A stretch of DNA of 64,000 nt. It comes from Cenococcum geophilum 1.58. Taxonomy: Eukaryota; Ascomycota; Dothideomycetes; Gloniales; Gloniaceae. Location of the stretch: contig KV748219.1 of the NCBI GenBank assembly GCA_001692895.1, positions 248,001-312,000 on the forward strand, read 5' to 3'. The notes beneath the pieces are model-generated. The model did not search any database and was not told where the DNA came from. It saw only the letters and a program-made list of their open reading frames with translations. This document shows, one piece after another, positions 47,608 through 60,340 of this stretch; the first letter of the stretch is position 1, and each line of letters starts with the position of its first letter. The translations under genes and the position numbers were made by a program.

Positions 47608-50600
47608 CTAGCAACTCTTCTTTTATAGTTACCATCTATATATATATATACCGCTTAACTAGCGTAGCAAATATTAATCCTTTTTACTTATTATTGCTAT
47701 TATAATATAAGTCTTGCTGTCCTAAAATTTGCCTCTTAGCATATAGTGCTTTCTTACTTAGGAGTTATAGGTAGATATCTTGTTTGGAGGGCCGCTAAGG
47801 CGCTAGTAGTAAGTGAGCTAATAGCGATTTTCTATCCCGGGGATAAAAAATCTTAATTGGCTGGGTTGAGTTAGGGTCTGCAGAATATTATACTCTAAAA
47901 AGTCTTGGTAAGAGAATCTGACTAATTAGATAACTTTAACCGCTGGTTAAAGTTCCTGGATATCTTAAGACCTTATATAACTAAGAAATTTCTAGGGACT
48001 CCCTTTTAACCTAACCTTTAACTTATATATGCAGAGTATTTGTGTTAATAAACGTCTCTAGTGCCTTGTTTGGGTTCGCCTTTATTATTATATCTGCTAG
48101 GTTATCTTAGCTATTAATTTATTAAATCTTAAAGAGTTCTTAACGTTTATAGGATTGCTAAAGTGCTATAATATTAATTATAAGGCGCTTCTCCTTTNTN
48201 GTACNAAGNTTAANTAAANACTTNTAGAGGGAATATAAGTNGGTGTATACGATTATAGGGATAACGGGAAGTTTAAGTTAATTTATAATTATCTTTAGGG
48301 TAGTTCTAATTGTAATTGCTATATTAACTCCGCTAACTATTCTATATATCTCTGATGCTAAAATACTTTAGGTAACGTGCTTACTCTTAGTTAAGCTCTA
48401 ATGGATAAAATTGCTATAGATTGTGAAGTTATTCTCTCTAGTAAATTTGTTTGTAATAATAATCTTATATCCTAACTAGAAGCTGAAATCTTTATTATTT
48501 ATAAACGATTTATTAATAAATATAAAGAGCTTAGCGGTAGGAAGATTAATAGGTATGTAGAGTAGTCCCTAATTAAGATAGTTTATTTGCTAGAAAAGAC
48601 GCTTATTTAGGGTAAGGATATTATCTTTAGTTAGTTTCTAGTGTTAGGCGGTAATAGAGAGATTAAATAAAGCCTTAGGTTAATAGATAGAAGTAATATA
48701 AGCTTTATAAGCGCGTTGCTCTACGTATCCTTACTTTAGAGAATTAGCGTTAATAATGTTGATCTTCTTACCTTAACCCTTTTAGCGTAGAGCAATAGAA
48801 TCCTTATTTAGGGAGAGGATGTATCTATTAAAGAGTAATAGTGTTATTAAACTAAGCTTTTCCTTTAGCTTTGCTATAAGATTTGCTTTTACTAGCTTAT
48901 CTTCTTTAAGAGCTAAGAATTAGTTGTCTCTTAAGATAATTGTATCGTTAGTTTGTATGCCGATAATTCTAAATGAAGTTCCTGTAGTTATAATAAGGAA
49001 GTAGGGATTGAATATAGAAGTAGTTATTAAAAGCTTCTTTTTATAGTGCTTGCTATAGGTAGCCTACTAGTAAGTTTCTACCTCTATGATCCTATATAAT
49101 GGCTTAAGTATAACTATAATTGTATCTTTAGGATACTAGTGGTGAATTTGCTCTAGAAGGTATGCTAATATTAAGCGCTAAAGGTGCGTCTCTAATTAGG
49201 TGTAGGCTTAAGTAATATTTTATAAATAAACCGCTATTCTATTCTTTATTAAGGAGGGAGCTAGTGTAATAATAACTTGCTAACTAGCTCGTTAAATCGT
49301 GGGAGACTGTGTAAGAATTACCTCCTTACTATTATTGTTGTAGCCTTGATTTCTTAAATGGGGTATTAGTAGCTTTACCCTTAATCTCGTTAACTATTCT
49401 TAACTTAAAGATATGAACTCTATTGAACTTGGTAGGGTTATACTTCTTAAATTTAAAGACTCCTCTTATAATAAGACTATCGATCTCCTACTTATTAAAT
49501 GCTTAGAAAGGAGCTCCTGGAGTTATAATATAACTTTCCTTTTAGAGCTGTTTTATAAGTTTAAAGTTAGCCTTCTCCTTAGCTGTTATAAAGGCCATTA
49601 ATAACTTAACTCTATTCTTAATGGCGGCAACAAATTGTTCTTTAAAATTAATAAGATGTTAGTGATTTTGTGATCCCTTTAGGCGACCTCTACTGCGTTG
49701 TGGTTATAGCGCATCTACTACAATTATATTGGGATTGTAGTCGCCTTCTAGAGTATATTAATTGTAGTTTTTTTCTAGGGTATCTTCTAGGGCATCCTAT
49801 AAAGGCTTGGAATTATTATCTTTATAGTAAGGCTTAATAATAGTTAAATGGAATTAAGTAGGTCCGTAAGGCATCTAAATAGTATAAGTTTAATTATTAA
49901 TTATAATAAGTTAGTATGGGCCTAACTATCCTCCCTTTTTACGCCATACGCGTACCTTAGACTGGAGTAGTAGATTAAGCGTAGTTAAGGTATTTAGGCC
50001 ATTTCTTATTCCTAGTGCGTTATTAACCTAGCGTGTGGCGTAGAGATATTATACCTCCTTTATTGCCTTGTGAATAGCCTTAGCTTATTATATAATAGAG
50101 GGAGATAGTAGAGAATTGTTAGTTATTTAAGGGTAGGCGCTAAAGACTAGTAATATAGGTATAAGTCTATCTGGGCTAGTGGAATTATTAATAGCTTTAA
50201 TAGCTATTTATAAGGTAAGTTTTTTACTAGCGTCCTTTAGTTCTAAAGAGATAATCTTATATACGCGGCGTAATAGCGTATAATATCATTTTACTTTTCT
50301 AATACTATTATATACCTTAATAGGGACTTCCTTAACCTTAATTACTATTACCTTTATCTATTATTAAAACTCTATAGATAAGAAGTTCTTTCCTATATTA
50401 TAGACGATTTAATTAGGGGGTCCTAAATAGATATTAATCTAATATAACTAAAGGGTCTCCTATACGTTTCTAGCTAATATATCTTTTAAGAAACGCGCGG
50501 CTTAAAAAAAGGTTAAGAAGTTAATAACTTAGAGTACTAGGTTGCCACTAAGATATATAACGTTAATAATAATATAGAAGTTAAAGTTATAGTTATCCTT

Positions 50601-53269
50601 AAGGGTAAACTTAAATCGGCTAGAGGACTTCTAGTTTATTTAGCAGTAATAGTAATACTTTATAAGATGCTTAATTGCCTTAACCTTAACTTTATAGCCT
50701 ACTTACTAAAGAATCCTAAGTAATTAATAAATAGATAGGTGGCCAAAATAATGGTATAGTTGGCGTAATTCTAACTTAGTTAAGTAGCTTTAAGTAATAC
50801 TCTTTTCTAGTTAATAAAGGAGTAACTAGGGGTAACCCTACTTGCGTATAATAGGCACTTAATTATCTCCCTAAATAAGTATATTCTTAAGGTTATTAAG
50901 CCTAATACCTAACTTATTTATATCTTTAATGCAAAATAGAAACGGAGTGTTTATAGGAATAATATAAAAACTAATGTACCCTAAGGGGGTTTAAATCCTA
51001 ATTATGCCGAGAGAGATTATAGTACCTTTACTAAAATAAATTGTATACTAGCCTACCGTTAAATAGTTAATCTAAATAGAGCTATTAAGCTACTAAAGGG
51101 CTTAAACTTAAGGTTTTCCTATTATAGATACTCCTATAGCTCTAGTATCCGGTATAATACTATAGAAGATGTTCGCTAAGTATCTATTATTAAAGGAAAA
51201 CGCGGAGCTCTCCTTTGGCTTATTAAAGATATTTAACTTTGTAATAGAATAGAGTATAAATTGGTTATTAAGGACAGCGACGGTTTATATACTATTTACC
51301 TTACTATACTTAGTAAAGTATTAGTTAGGTAAGTAGTCCTTAATTTCCATATCTATAAGGAGCTGTTTAGTCTTATTAACTTTACCCTTAAGGTCTTCTA
51401 CGCCTTTATATTAAACTAGGAAGCTTTAGAAGTAGGCCATAGTAACCTTATAATTTTTAACATTTCTTATACTTTAACGGAACTTATTATATACCTCTTT
51501 TCGCTTATTAAGGGAGTGTCTAGTTAATTAGTAATTTAGCTTCTTATAAATATAGTATTTCTTTTAGTAATTACTTTAAAATAAACCTCTATAAGGACCT
51601 CTATAATTACCTTATAGTTAATATTAATTATACCCTCTTCTATATTCCCTACTGCGGCTACTATATATTTAATTAGTTTAGTTATAATTATATTAGTTAG
51701 GAATACTTAGTTAGGTAGGGTTTTTGGTATAAAACTATTAAGATTCTTATATTTATATTATAGTACCTATAGCGGAGTATAGCTTAGCATATACTCCTTT
51801 AAATATATCTATAGGTTTATATAGCGCTAAGTTATACTTAGGAACACCACAGCATACTAGTCCCTTAGGCTATTCTTATTTTAGTAAGTTTTGGTAAAGC
51901 TATATTAGATTTTCTAGAGTTTATTAAAGAGTAGTTAAAGGCACTCTAAATAAGTCTTTATTAGGTTAAAAGTAATAACTCTCTAAAATATAGTCTCCCG
52001 CTATTTAAATATATAAAGTTAGCAATTTTTATTAGTCTTAAAGTGGGCTCTAGTAAGCTAAAGTATTATATTAAAGTTATAGTTTTTACCTATAATATAG
52101 TTATAATAGAATATTGCCGCCCGTCCCTTTAATATAATAGAGAAAGCGTAATAGTACTAGTGGCGTTAAATTTTAACCTTATTGCAACAGTTATAAAAGA
52201 CCTATAGTTTTACTCTAAGTATGTTATATAGTTCTCCTCTAAACTTCTTCTCTTTATCCGAATATACCTTTATTAGATTCATAACTTCTTATAGTAAAGG
52301 CTTACTAGTTAGCTAGAGTGGAGGAGGTAAAAGTAGAGCAACTCTAAGTAAAAAAGCACCTCTAGGTAGGAGAGCAGCTTTAGGTAGGGGGTTAGTATTT
52401 TAGGGGTTTTAATACAAATTAAAGTTGCCTTCTAAAGAATATAGGTTATTTTTAGGTTTCCGTAGTTAATATATAATCTTAGCTTCCGTTTATATTAGTT
52501 CTTCTACACTAGTAATAACGGCCTAAATATTACTAGTAATTGGGTTACTATTTTTAGTAATGTATACCCCATTCCTATGGAGGAAGTCTTAAAAGTTTTA
52601 AACAATATTAATGTTGCTAAGTGCCTAGGTATTAGCAGTCCATTCTATAAAATCCTCCCTAAAATACTCCTATAGTTATAAGTTAGCGTAGCATTTATTT
52701 CGGTAGAATATAATATAATATAGGAGAAAGCTATTAACTTATTTTACGGTATAAGTTGTTATATTAAAGGCGAATTCGTCCTAATTTTTATTAATAAGTT
52801 TCGCGTGCTTAGCTACCCCTAGTAGTAAGGAGTCTTTCTAGTTATTTAAGGTAGGCGTAGCCATATTTTCGGAGGGAGGGAAGTGTTATTAGTATAGGGA
52901 TTATTGTTTAGTACGCGTTCGTGATATATATTTATTGTTTAGTACGCGTTTATCGTTTAGTACGCGTTTATAACGTGTATTTGCGGTTATAGGGCTTAGG
53001 ACTAGTTCTAGCCTTAAATTACGAAGACTTGTAAAGCGTATTATTCTGCGTAATAGACGCAAGAATTTATAATCTTAGAAAGGCTTAGGACTAGTTCTAG
53101 CCTTTAGATCCTTAGATTTGTAGAAGAGTTCTATTTAAGGTTTAGGACCAGTTTTAACCTTAAAAGACAGCTTCCTCTAGCACGAGTAGCACTAGTATAG
53201 TGGCTTGTCTCTTCTTAGTGGAATACCTAGCTGTTCTGTGGTATAATAGTAAAGTTAACTACTAATTAG

Positions 53270-53484
53270 TGTTAGTTATATAAGGGGATATTACGTAGCT
53301 ACGGTTTATAGATAGTATAATGATTTTTCTTCTTATATATGTTAGGGAGGGCGAGGAGCTTAAGGCTCCTCGCTACGCTACTGCCGCGGTGACACGTGAA
53401 GGCAACTTGCCGTACGTAACGGCAACTTGCCACCCGTAATGGCAATTTGCCTTATATAGTGACTACTTGCCTTTATTCCCAACA
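53270..53484 (-). repeat. 5' LTR of the Copia element
   Basis: 215 bp, TGTTAGTTATAT...TTCCCAACA on plus, so the sense strand runs TGTTGGGAATAAAGG...ATAACTAACA. It has one extra GGCAACTTGCC unit relative to its partner. Confidence 0.88.
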
Positions 53485-53821
53485 CTTTAATATAATAATA
53501 ATAGTACTCTTAACCCCGTTCTAAATTATGCTATAAAAGTAGTACCTTTTTAGATACATTTCTGCTTACTCTAATTTTAGATAGGTAAAAGAAGATACTA
53601 AAATAGACAATTTCCTAGGCGAAGAGGCTTAGTATTGAATGCCTAGATATTATAGAAAGTACTTTAAGGTCCTTAAGGTGGAGAGAGGTATATACTTTAG
53701 TAAATAGGAGCGGAGAGGATAGTATATTAAGCTTCTTTAATACCAACCAGATGGATTTAAGATCGCTTTTAGAGATGCCTCTAAATATTTCTATATAAAG
53801 TTTTAAGGGAATATAATCCAT
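53485..53821 (-). pseudogene. F-box protein pseudogene, N-terminal part with F-box
   Basis: The ATG at 53821 opens MDYIPLKLYIEIFRGISKSD, followed by LKSIWLVLKKLN and LLFTKVYTS. This is the F-box pattern (LPxEL...I...L...DL...LVSK...), which in functional proteins binds Skp1 to build SCF ubiquitin ligases. The frame stays open to about 53630 and then meets RIP-type stops. It breaks at the Copia target CTTTA in codon phase 1 and resumes in frame at 47407. Joined, the two parts are about 490 codons. The name of the target or ligase is unknown. Confidence 0.78.
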
Positions 53822-54479
53822 AGTCGGATAGGAGTAGCGAACTCTTGGGTTTGCTACCGTTGTAAAAGTCCTACCCCTATTTTAGAGTCGGATTTTTATA
53901 TATTTTAAGTATTCTATAGGAAAGAAAAGGCTTCGCATAGCCACAGATCTATTAGCTACTAGAAGTAAATTTTGCTATAAATCCGGGTACCTCCTAGCTG
54001 GTGCGGAACTTCCCTATATATTTTGCATATTATTGCCCAGCCTATAGCTATATATAGACCTTTTTAATTACACTAGTACGTATTTTAGCGGCGATAAATA
54101 GCTAATATAGAGTGTCTCCTATAACGCGTACTATCCTTTTACACCCGCCTACGACTCTTAAACGCGTATAACGAAATGCGAGCGACTTGCAGTATATAGC
54201 ATTTAATAAACCGTATTAATACCCTTTTATACGCCTAACCGCAGATATATAGCTATATTTTTAAGCCGTCACCTTAACTATCTTACCTCTACCACCGCTT
54301 TTTAACTCCGTCAGCGACTAATAGTATTGTTAATTATATCTACAGTAGTATACGCCTGCTTGTAGACCGGGAACGTTAATAAGCCTTACCCTTTATATTA
54401 GGGCTAGCATTCGCATTATTGCCAGCGTCGCCTCCCTAAACCCCTCGCGCTGCGCCCTTTTACCTACCTATAGCTTGCT
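53822..54479. other. region upstream of the F-box pseudogene
   Basis: No gene is seen. It is less mutated than its neighbours in places (GC-richer near 54120-54460). It should contain the former F-box promoter on the minus strand. Confidence 0.4.
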
Positions 54480-54978
54480 TTAACTAATAGCTCTTTAGCG
54501 TTTTGTAATAAGTACGGTGCGGGTTAACTCTAAATTTATATTAATAAGGTGGGAATGTTAAGAATAAATATAGGATATATCCTTTAATATTAGCTTAAGT
54601 TGCTAAAAACGGGATCTTGTTTTAAGAACTAAATCTAATTCTAAAGACTATATTCTAATTTTAAAGGCCGTCTCCTAATTCTGTTTTCGGGAAATGGGCT
54701 AGTTAACTAGTGCTAACCTAAAAGATCCTGATTTAGATCTAGTTTTAAGAACTAGATCCTAATTTCGGTCAATTAACCGCTATAAAAAGGGGCTGGCTAT
54801 ATCTATAATTGGTATATTAGGTTTAACTCATTTTAGAACTAGCCATATAATTATTTATAGGCGCTTATCGGATCAACACTATAATAGTGCTCTTTAGCCT
54901 CGCTATATAAGAGCCCCGCCGTATTTAGAGCCTTATGTGTCGCGGAACAAACTAAAATCAATAGGCATAATTAGTTAT
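54480..54978 (+). repeat. LTR-like repeat Y
   Basis: A second copy of the repeat at 45600-46250. The upstream tail CTCTTTAGCGTTTTG, the purine tract AAGGTGGGAA, the start TGTTAAGAATAAATATAGG (54558) and the end ATAATTAGTTATA match. It is about 120 bp shorter inside because one AACTAGATC-type block is missing. A TATATAAGAGC word lies near 54904. Probably a 3' LTR whose internal part is lost or unrecognisable. Confidence 0.6.
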
Positions 54979-55279
54979 AAATAAGAAAACGCTGCCCGCA
55001 TTTTAGGTTATTGTGGCTTAGTATTTAACTAAGCCCTTATAAAGCCTTAGTCTAAGCTACGTTATATTAGCTTAACTTTTCCATACCTAATCTTTAATCC
55101 TCCCTATATTCGCTCGCACCTTACTTCCTTATACTTTTCTCCTTAGTTATTTCCTTATTACCTACCACTACTAATATGTCCTCGATCTCCCTATACTTGC
55201 TTATATCTTTACTATTATACTATCTACCTCTTTAATCTCCCTTTATCGCCTACCTATCTGCCTACCACGTCGGCCCTCC

Positions 55280-57790
55280 TAACGTAGCTCTTGGCGCATT
55301 CTCCCGCAATAGCGAATCTCTTTAAATTAGAGATAATTAAAATAAAACCTATCGGAGAGGGACTAAATGGTTTTTATAATTTATTTAACTCGACTTATAA
55401 GAATCTAGGTATCTCTAACTCTTTAAATGTGTCGCGTTAGATAAGTAATAAAGGTAACTATTAATTTACCTAGTATAAGCTCTATCTAACACTCGCAAAA
55501 CTAAAGGATATTTTGCTTAATCTAATACTCGCTTTACAGAGCCTTCCCGCTTCTTATTTATTGCCATTTAATGGCGGCAATAAAAGCCTTTTTAGTAATC
55601 TATTAAGACTTAATTTAGCGGTTAATTCTAACGGCTTTAACATTAAACAGTTCCTACCTTTCCTAAATGTAATTCTTTATATTAAGCCTGACGAGATCGT
55701 CTAGGAAAAGGTATACGCTATAGTAATAAAGTCTACACCTTCTTTTTAACCGCTACCACTCTATATTTAATAAACCCCACATTTATGTAATATAAGCAGC
55801 TTTACCAACTTATCTAAATATAGGAAATACGTAGATTATATTCTGAAGGAGGAGCTAGGCCCTCTTTACGTAGGGATTCCTAGCTTATATAAAGTATTCT
55901 TTAGGAAAGTAGAAGGTCTTAAGGCGGTAAGCGCCGCCGTTTTTAAGAAATGTAAAGAAGGGGACAATCTACTATATACTGAGAAGGGCGGTTAGCGTAA
56001 CTGGCCTAAAGATGCGAAAAAACGTAGAGTCCTAAAGTGGTTTAACAAGCTAATTATATCATTTTTAGACTTTGTAAAGGAGCACGGGTTCGTTCTAAAG
56101 GAACGATAAAGACTAGTAGAGTATACTTAGCAGCCCTTATAAGGATCTACAGCCGACTAAAAACTAGATATTGGCTTCGTAAACAATTTAATAGCCGGCG
56201 AAAGCTTCTAATGTTATTAGTTGTATATACTTATACTAGGAGAGCTAAAGAGTAATCTAAACACTAATATAGCCTCAAAGGCACGGTTCGATTTAGGGAA
56301 ATATATAAGAGAAGTCTTCGCCGCTTAGAACACTCGTTACTTTATTCTAGGCTTTACCCTCTATAGATCTATTATGTGTCTATAAAAGTATAACCAGGTA
56401 AAAGGCATTACATTATCACTATTTAACATTAATAAAGACGGATTACAATTTACCTCGGCAATACTAGGATTTCTCTAGATAAATAAAAAGCAACTTAGGT
56501 TCGACCCTACTATTTTAATATTAGACGGCAAGCGATATATTAAGGTTATATACAATAATCAGACTAAGCGTTTTATCCTTAATAAACCTATAAAGCGGGC
56601 ACGCTATATTACCGGTTAAGCAACTACTTACTAAAAAGTATACCGTAAAGGAGACACCTTTAAGATACCTCTCGTTATTAAAAACTCGTAGTAGTACCTA
56701 TAGCGCGAGGAAAAAGGTAAACTGCTATATAAGGTAACAGAGAAAGAAGTAGTTAATATAGCCAGGTACTATTACCACGAGACAGTTTATATAGGCGGTA
56801 AAGAAGATAATATTTGCAATAACGTTTATAAGGGGCTAGATATTATAAGAGCGATAAACTATAAGCTAAAAGACTTAATAATACCTATAAGACCGGCTGA
56901 AGTAAAAATTAGTATAAGGAAAGGCCGAAGTTCTAGTAGTAAAAAGAGGTCGTCTAGCTATACTAACGCCCTATTACCGCCTAGTAAGCGCACGTATTTA
57001 GGCTCTCCGCCTAAAGGTAGAAAGCGCCTTATAATCCTAAATTAAGTATATTAACGTGTTATTACTAGGGATTATAAAAAGCCTCTTTATAAGGTAAGCT
57101 CTCGGGCTATAATACTTACTATATTAAAGGGTGGCATTAAAGGATACAAGTCTTTATATATATAGGCTAGCATTATCTAATACAACATTTTAATAGGCAA
57201 CCTTATAATAAATAAGGAAGATAATAATCCTTCTTAACTGGTATTTTTAATCGACTTCGATCTTGCGATTAAAAAGCAGTAAGAAGGGCCTTTAGAAGCG
57301 TAGGGCAAGACCAATATAAGAGTGTTTATAGTAATTAGAGTGCTCCTAGGCGAGATACACTTAGCTTAGTATGATTTTAAGTCGTTTTTTTAGGTGCTAT
57401 TCTGGATCTACATTTATTATAATAGGTTAGGTAAAGACATTAGGCCAACAAAGTTTAAGTATTAGAACTATAAGAGTAATAGGAAGTTAGTAGGTTTAAA
57501 AAAGAGTATTATAGATAACGAAGGGGATTTTCTTAAGAGTATAGATAATAACTTTTTACCGTACTATTAGCTACTAATCCCTTAGGTTAATAGATTGCGG
57601 AAGGTAGTATTTCTAGGCGGTAGGAGGCAAAAGGGAAATAATAAAAAACTTCCTTCTTAAATAAAGGAGGTGCTTTAGGAAGTAAGAAAGGATTTAAAGG
57701 TGCTTATAGAGTAAATAGAATAATATTTCATTACTCTTCCACTATATAAGTAAAGTTTTGCGGAGATTTGGGCGGCTAAGGCTAGGTAGT
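55280..57790 (+). pseudogene. FunK1-type fungal protein kinase gene, RIP-inactivated
   Basis: Reading one plus frame through TAA/TAG gives about 830 codons of a FunK1 (Pkinase_fungal) protein. Visible words in order: KLEIIKIKPIG (about 55323); FNGGNKSLFSNLL (about 55566); GFVNNLIAGES (about 56170); ARFDLGKYIREV (about 56282); INKDGLQF and ILDGKRYIKV (56520-56545); the Ser-rich spacer KGRSSSSKKRSSS; LPPSKRTYLGSP (about 56972); the catalytic loop YNILIGNL (57181-57205; the family has an SD-x-S-x-x-N version of HRD); LIDFDLAIK (57248-57272, the DFG-like motif); and a C-terminal YY...P.VNRLRKVVF. The family is a kinase group expanded in fungi with few known substrates. Every stop is TAA/TAG, mostly at Gln/Trp. 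The start is unclear. Confidence 0.82.
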
Positions 57791-58286
57791 AACCTTTAGT
57801 TAAAACGTATATAAAATAGCGTAAGGTAAGTTACCTAGGCTAAATAAACCTAGGAAAGCGGATAACCTAATCTTCCGCCAGATTATTAGGTCCCTATACC
57901 CTACTATCCTATATAGACTTTATATTTCTATAAAACATATAATCTACTTCCTAGCCTATTAGAAGCTACCCTATACCGCCTAAATAGAGGCTATAGGAGA
58001 ATTAATCCCTTCCTCTAACTAATCCCCTACTTAAATAAGTCCCCTACTTAAATAAGAGATCGCCCCTAAAGGTAGCTCTGTTAAGCTTAGAGGAACTCTA
58101 CTCTAAGTGACCGTAAAGGCTAGTAATAGTAAGAGAAACGAGACTAGTAACTTTTATTTAGAATATTAAAAGATAAAAATAGAAGACTAGGTACTATAAA
58201 AAGCTAAGGTTTCTAAATAAAGAACGATTATACTTCTAATAAAACCTAGAAAAATCTTAAAAAAATATAATAAAGAATTATTAAAG
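57791..58286. other. AT-rich spacer with a 17-bp tandem pair
   Basis: No gene is recognised. TCCCCTACTTAAATAAG occurs twice in perfect tandem at 58023-58039 and 58040-58056. Confidence 0.5.
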
Positions 58287-59021
58287 TCAATAAATCAGAC
58301 AAAGCGATTTAAGTTACTTAAAAAGCTTTAATCGTTTAGTTATATTATAAGTAAAATAGCCAGTTTCTTTAACTTCTACAGGATCTAAAGTTGCGTATTT
58401 ATGCTTTTTCCTAGCATAAGTATTTTCCACCATTTCCTCCACTAGTTCTTTAGCTATAAAACACTATTAGTATATAATGAAGAGATGTAAAGCAGTCTAA
58501 AAAGGTACTAGTTATATTACTATACTTGTTAATATTAACAAGTTTATCTTCTAAATCGTTAACTAAGTATACAGAGACTGGTATTTTACTGTAAGTTTCT
58601 TTAGATACAAGTACTTTAGTTAAGATAGTATTATCTAAATTAGTATTAGAATTTAGTAAGGCAGTAAAAAGAAAAAAGAAAAGAACTTACCATTTAGAGG
58701 ATTGGCATTGGCGGTAGATATAATATTACTTAGCTTTGTAGTTAAGTTAAACGGAAAACCTCGCTCCTATACCGGTTTTAAAGGTGATAATAGATTTTAT
58801 TTAATGCTGAACACTAAAACTAGAGCCTTAAATTGTAAAGCCTTCTTTAATAGTAAGGCCTTTAGTGTACTAGACTATCCCTTTTTTTCTTAATCTAAAG
58901 CCAATTCTAAGGCTTTAACCGTAACACGGTGTATTATTAACCTCCATTTAATCTCTTAAACGCGATAAACGCGCTTTTTAGGCTTCTATAAAGTAATGGA
59001 CATCTTTAAAATAGATTCCAT
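58287..59021 (-). pseudogene. candidate decayed three-exon gene of unknown family
   Basis: On the minus strand three pieces join in frame: 59021-58691, 58634-58509 and 58453-58287 (624 nt, 208 codons with the final TGA). Intron 1 (56 bp) has GTAAGT, a CTAAT branch-like site and TTTAG. Intron 2 (55 bp) has GTACCT, CTAAT and TATAG. Both are phase 1. Observed residues include LKALLLKKALQFKALVLVF, VLVSKETYSKIPV and YATLDPVEVKETGYF. Seven internal stops are all TAA/TAG. No domain is recognised. Because RIP turns most stop-like signals into TAA/TAG in every frame, the coherent frame is weaker evidence than it seems; the paired splice signals are the main support. The same strand also reads well upstream to about 59480 (for example KRYI..RRKKTLGRNCF). 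Confidence 0.35.
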
Positions 59022-60340
59022 AATAATATCCAACTATCTTTTAAAAAAAGGTCTATCCTAGCTAGAAGAACTCTTCCTTAGTAAACCTACTTAGCTAGCC
59101 ATAAATAAAACTACCTAATAGTTTAAGTAATACTTTCAGTTCTATTAGTTTAAAGATATAACTAACATTTATTCAACTCACTGCTTAAATCGCGACCTTC
59201 TTTTCGTTTCTGCGTGGACACACGTTCTTTTTAATTAACTATAAAATCGTTAATAATATTCCTAATATAATTAAAAACAGTTGCGACCTAAGGTCTTCTT
59301 TCTTCTCTATATATACCTTTTAGCTTCTACGTCTAACAAGGACTATTTAATAGGTAACGCACCTACAAGTTTAAACTTTCTTAGAGTGCAACTATTCGTC
59401 AATAGCACTAGGAAACCCTTTTATTTAAATATTCAAATCAATTCAAAAATGACGCTTTCTTAAGACCCAAATCAAGTAATACTTTAATTTAAGTGGGTAT
59501 AGCTATAATATATAGACCTAAGTTGCGCTAATATAACCTTAATTTAAAATTGTTTTAAATTATTCTAAATTATTTCAAATTGTCGCCAAGTCTCAACCCC
59601 TATAACGGTCCAATTATCTAAAGTCTGTATATGCAGACCCGACATATTAAATAAAATAACGGTATACTTTAGCCCTCTAGCTAAACTCCTAGTAACATCT
59701 AAAGATATTAAGGATATTTAAGTTCCTGGTCTATAGCCTAGTACCTTACTTATTATACCACAATCCATTATAATAATGAAGAAGGGATCTCCGATTATAT
59801 ATACTTAAACTAGCCTACTATATATACTAGCTTTTGCTATAACTGGTTATAAAGCTTAAGGCAATACCTTCTTATAGACCCTAGTAAACCTTCTTCATTC
59901 TCTATATAAGAGAAACTTAAGTTCGAGAACTCTACCTAAGTTATCAATAATATCTTCTAGGTTTACAAGTCTTTATGTTTAACTATTATAAGCTATAAGT
60001 TGGAATGGAGTTAAGATTAGCTATCTTCTAAGCTAGGATAGCTTCTTAGAGTATAGACTTGACGAGGAGATAAAGGAAAGGCTGGATAAATTAGATATAT
60101 ATATATAGGAAATATCTTAAGATTTTAAACGAATTTGTGCTTGTTGTAAAGATAACTAGCAATATTAGACCGTTCTTAGAGTATAGAACTAAAAAAGCAT
60201 TAAAGAAAAAAAAGAAAAAAAAACTTTTCTAGTGTTAAGATTTTTGTTAACCGACGCTAAACCTAAGACGAAGCAAAGCACGGCGCGAAGAAATTCTGGA
60301 GAGAATACGTTAATTAGCCTAAAGAGGTAGAAAGCTAACT
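59022..60340. other. unassigned AT-rich sequence
   Basis: No recognisable gene. A plus frame at 59281-59463 overlaps a minus-strand reading of similar openness; neither has a motif. Poly-A-rich stretches occur at 60203-60233. Confidence 0.4.

Larger units (their letters stand above)
47413..53484 (-). mobile_element. Copia (Ty1) LTR retrotransposon inserted in an F-box gene
   Basis: A 6072-bp element in minus orientation with LTRs at 47413-47607 and 53270-53484 and a perfect target duplication, CTTTA (47408-47412 and 53485-53489). A gag-like start (MATPTLNN) occurs near 52864. The reverse transcriptase region around 48900-49200 reads LKPLYRII and IIGIQTNDTIIL, matching the Copia PLYG and QxDD boxes. 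The C-terminal RNase H lies near 48030-48190 (ADIIIKANPNKALETFIN). This domain order is Copia-type. A plus frame at 49413-49601 is a shadow. RIP stops are throughout. A cluster of ambiguous bases occurs at about 48198-48241. Confidence 0.9.
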
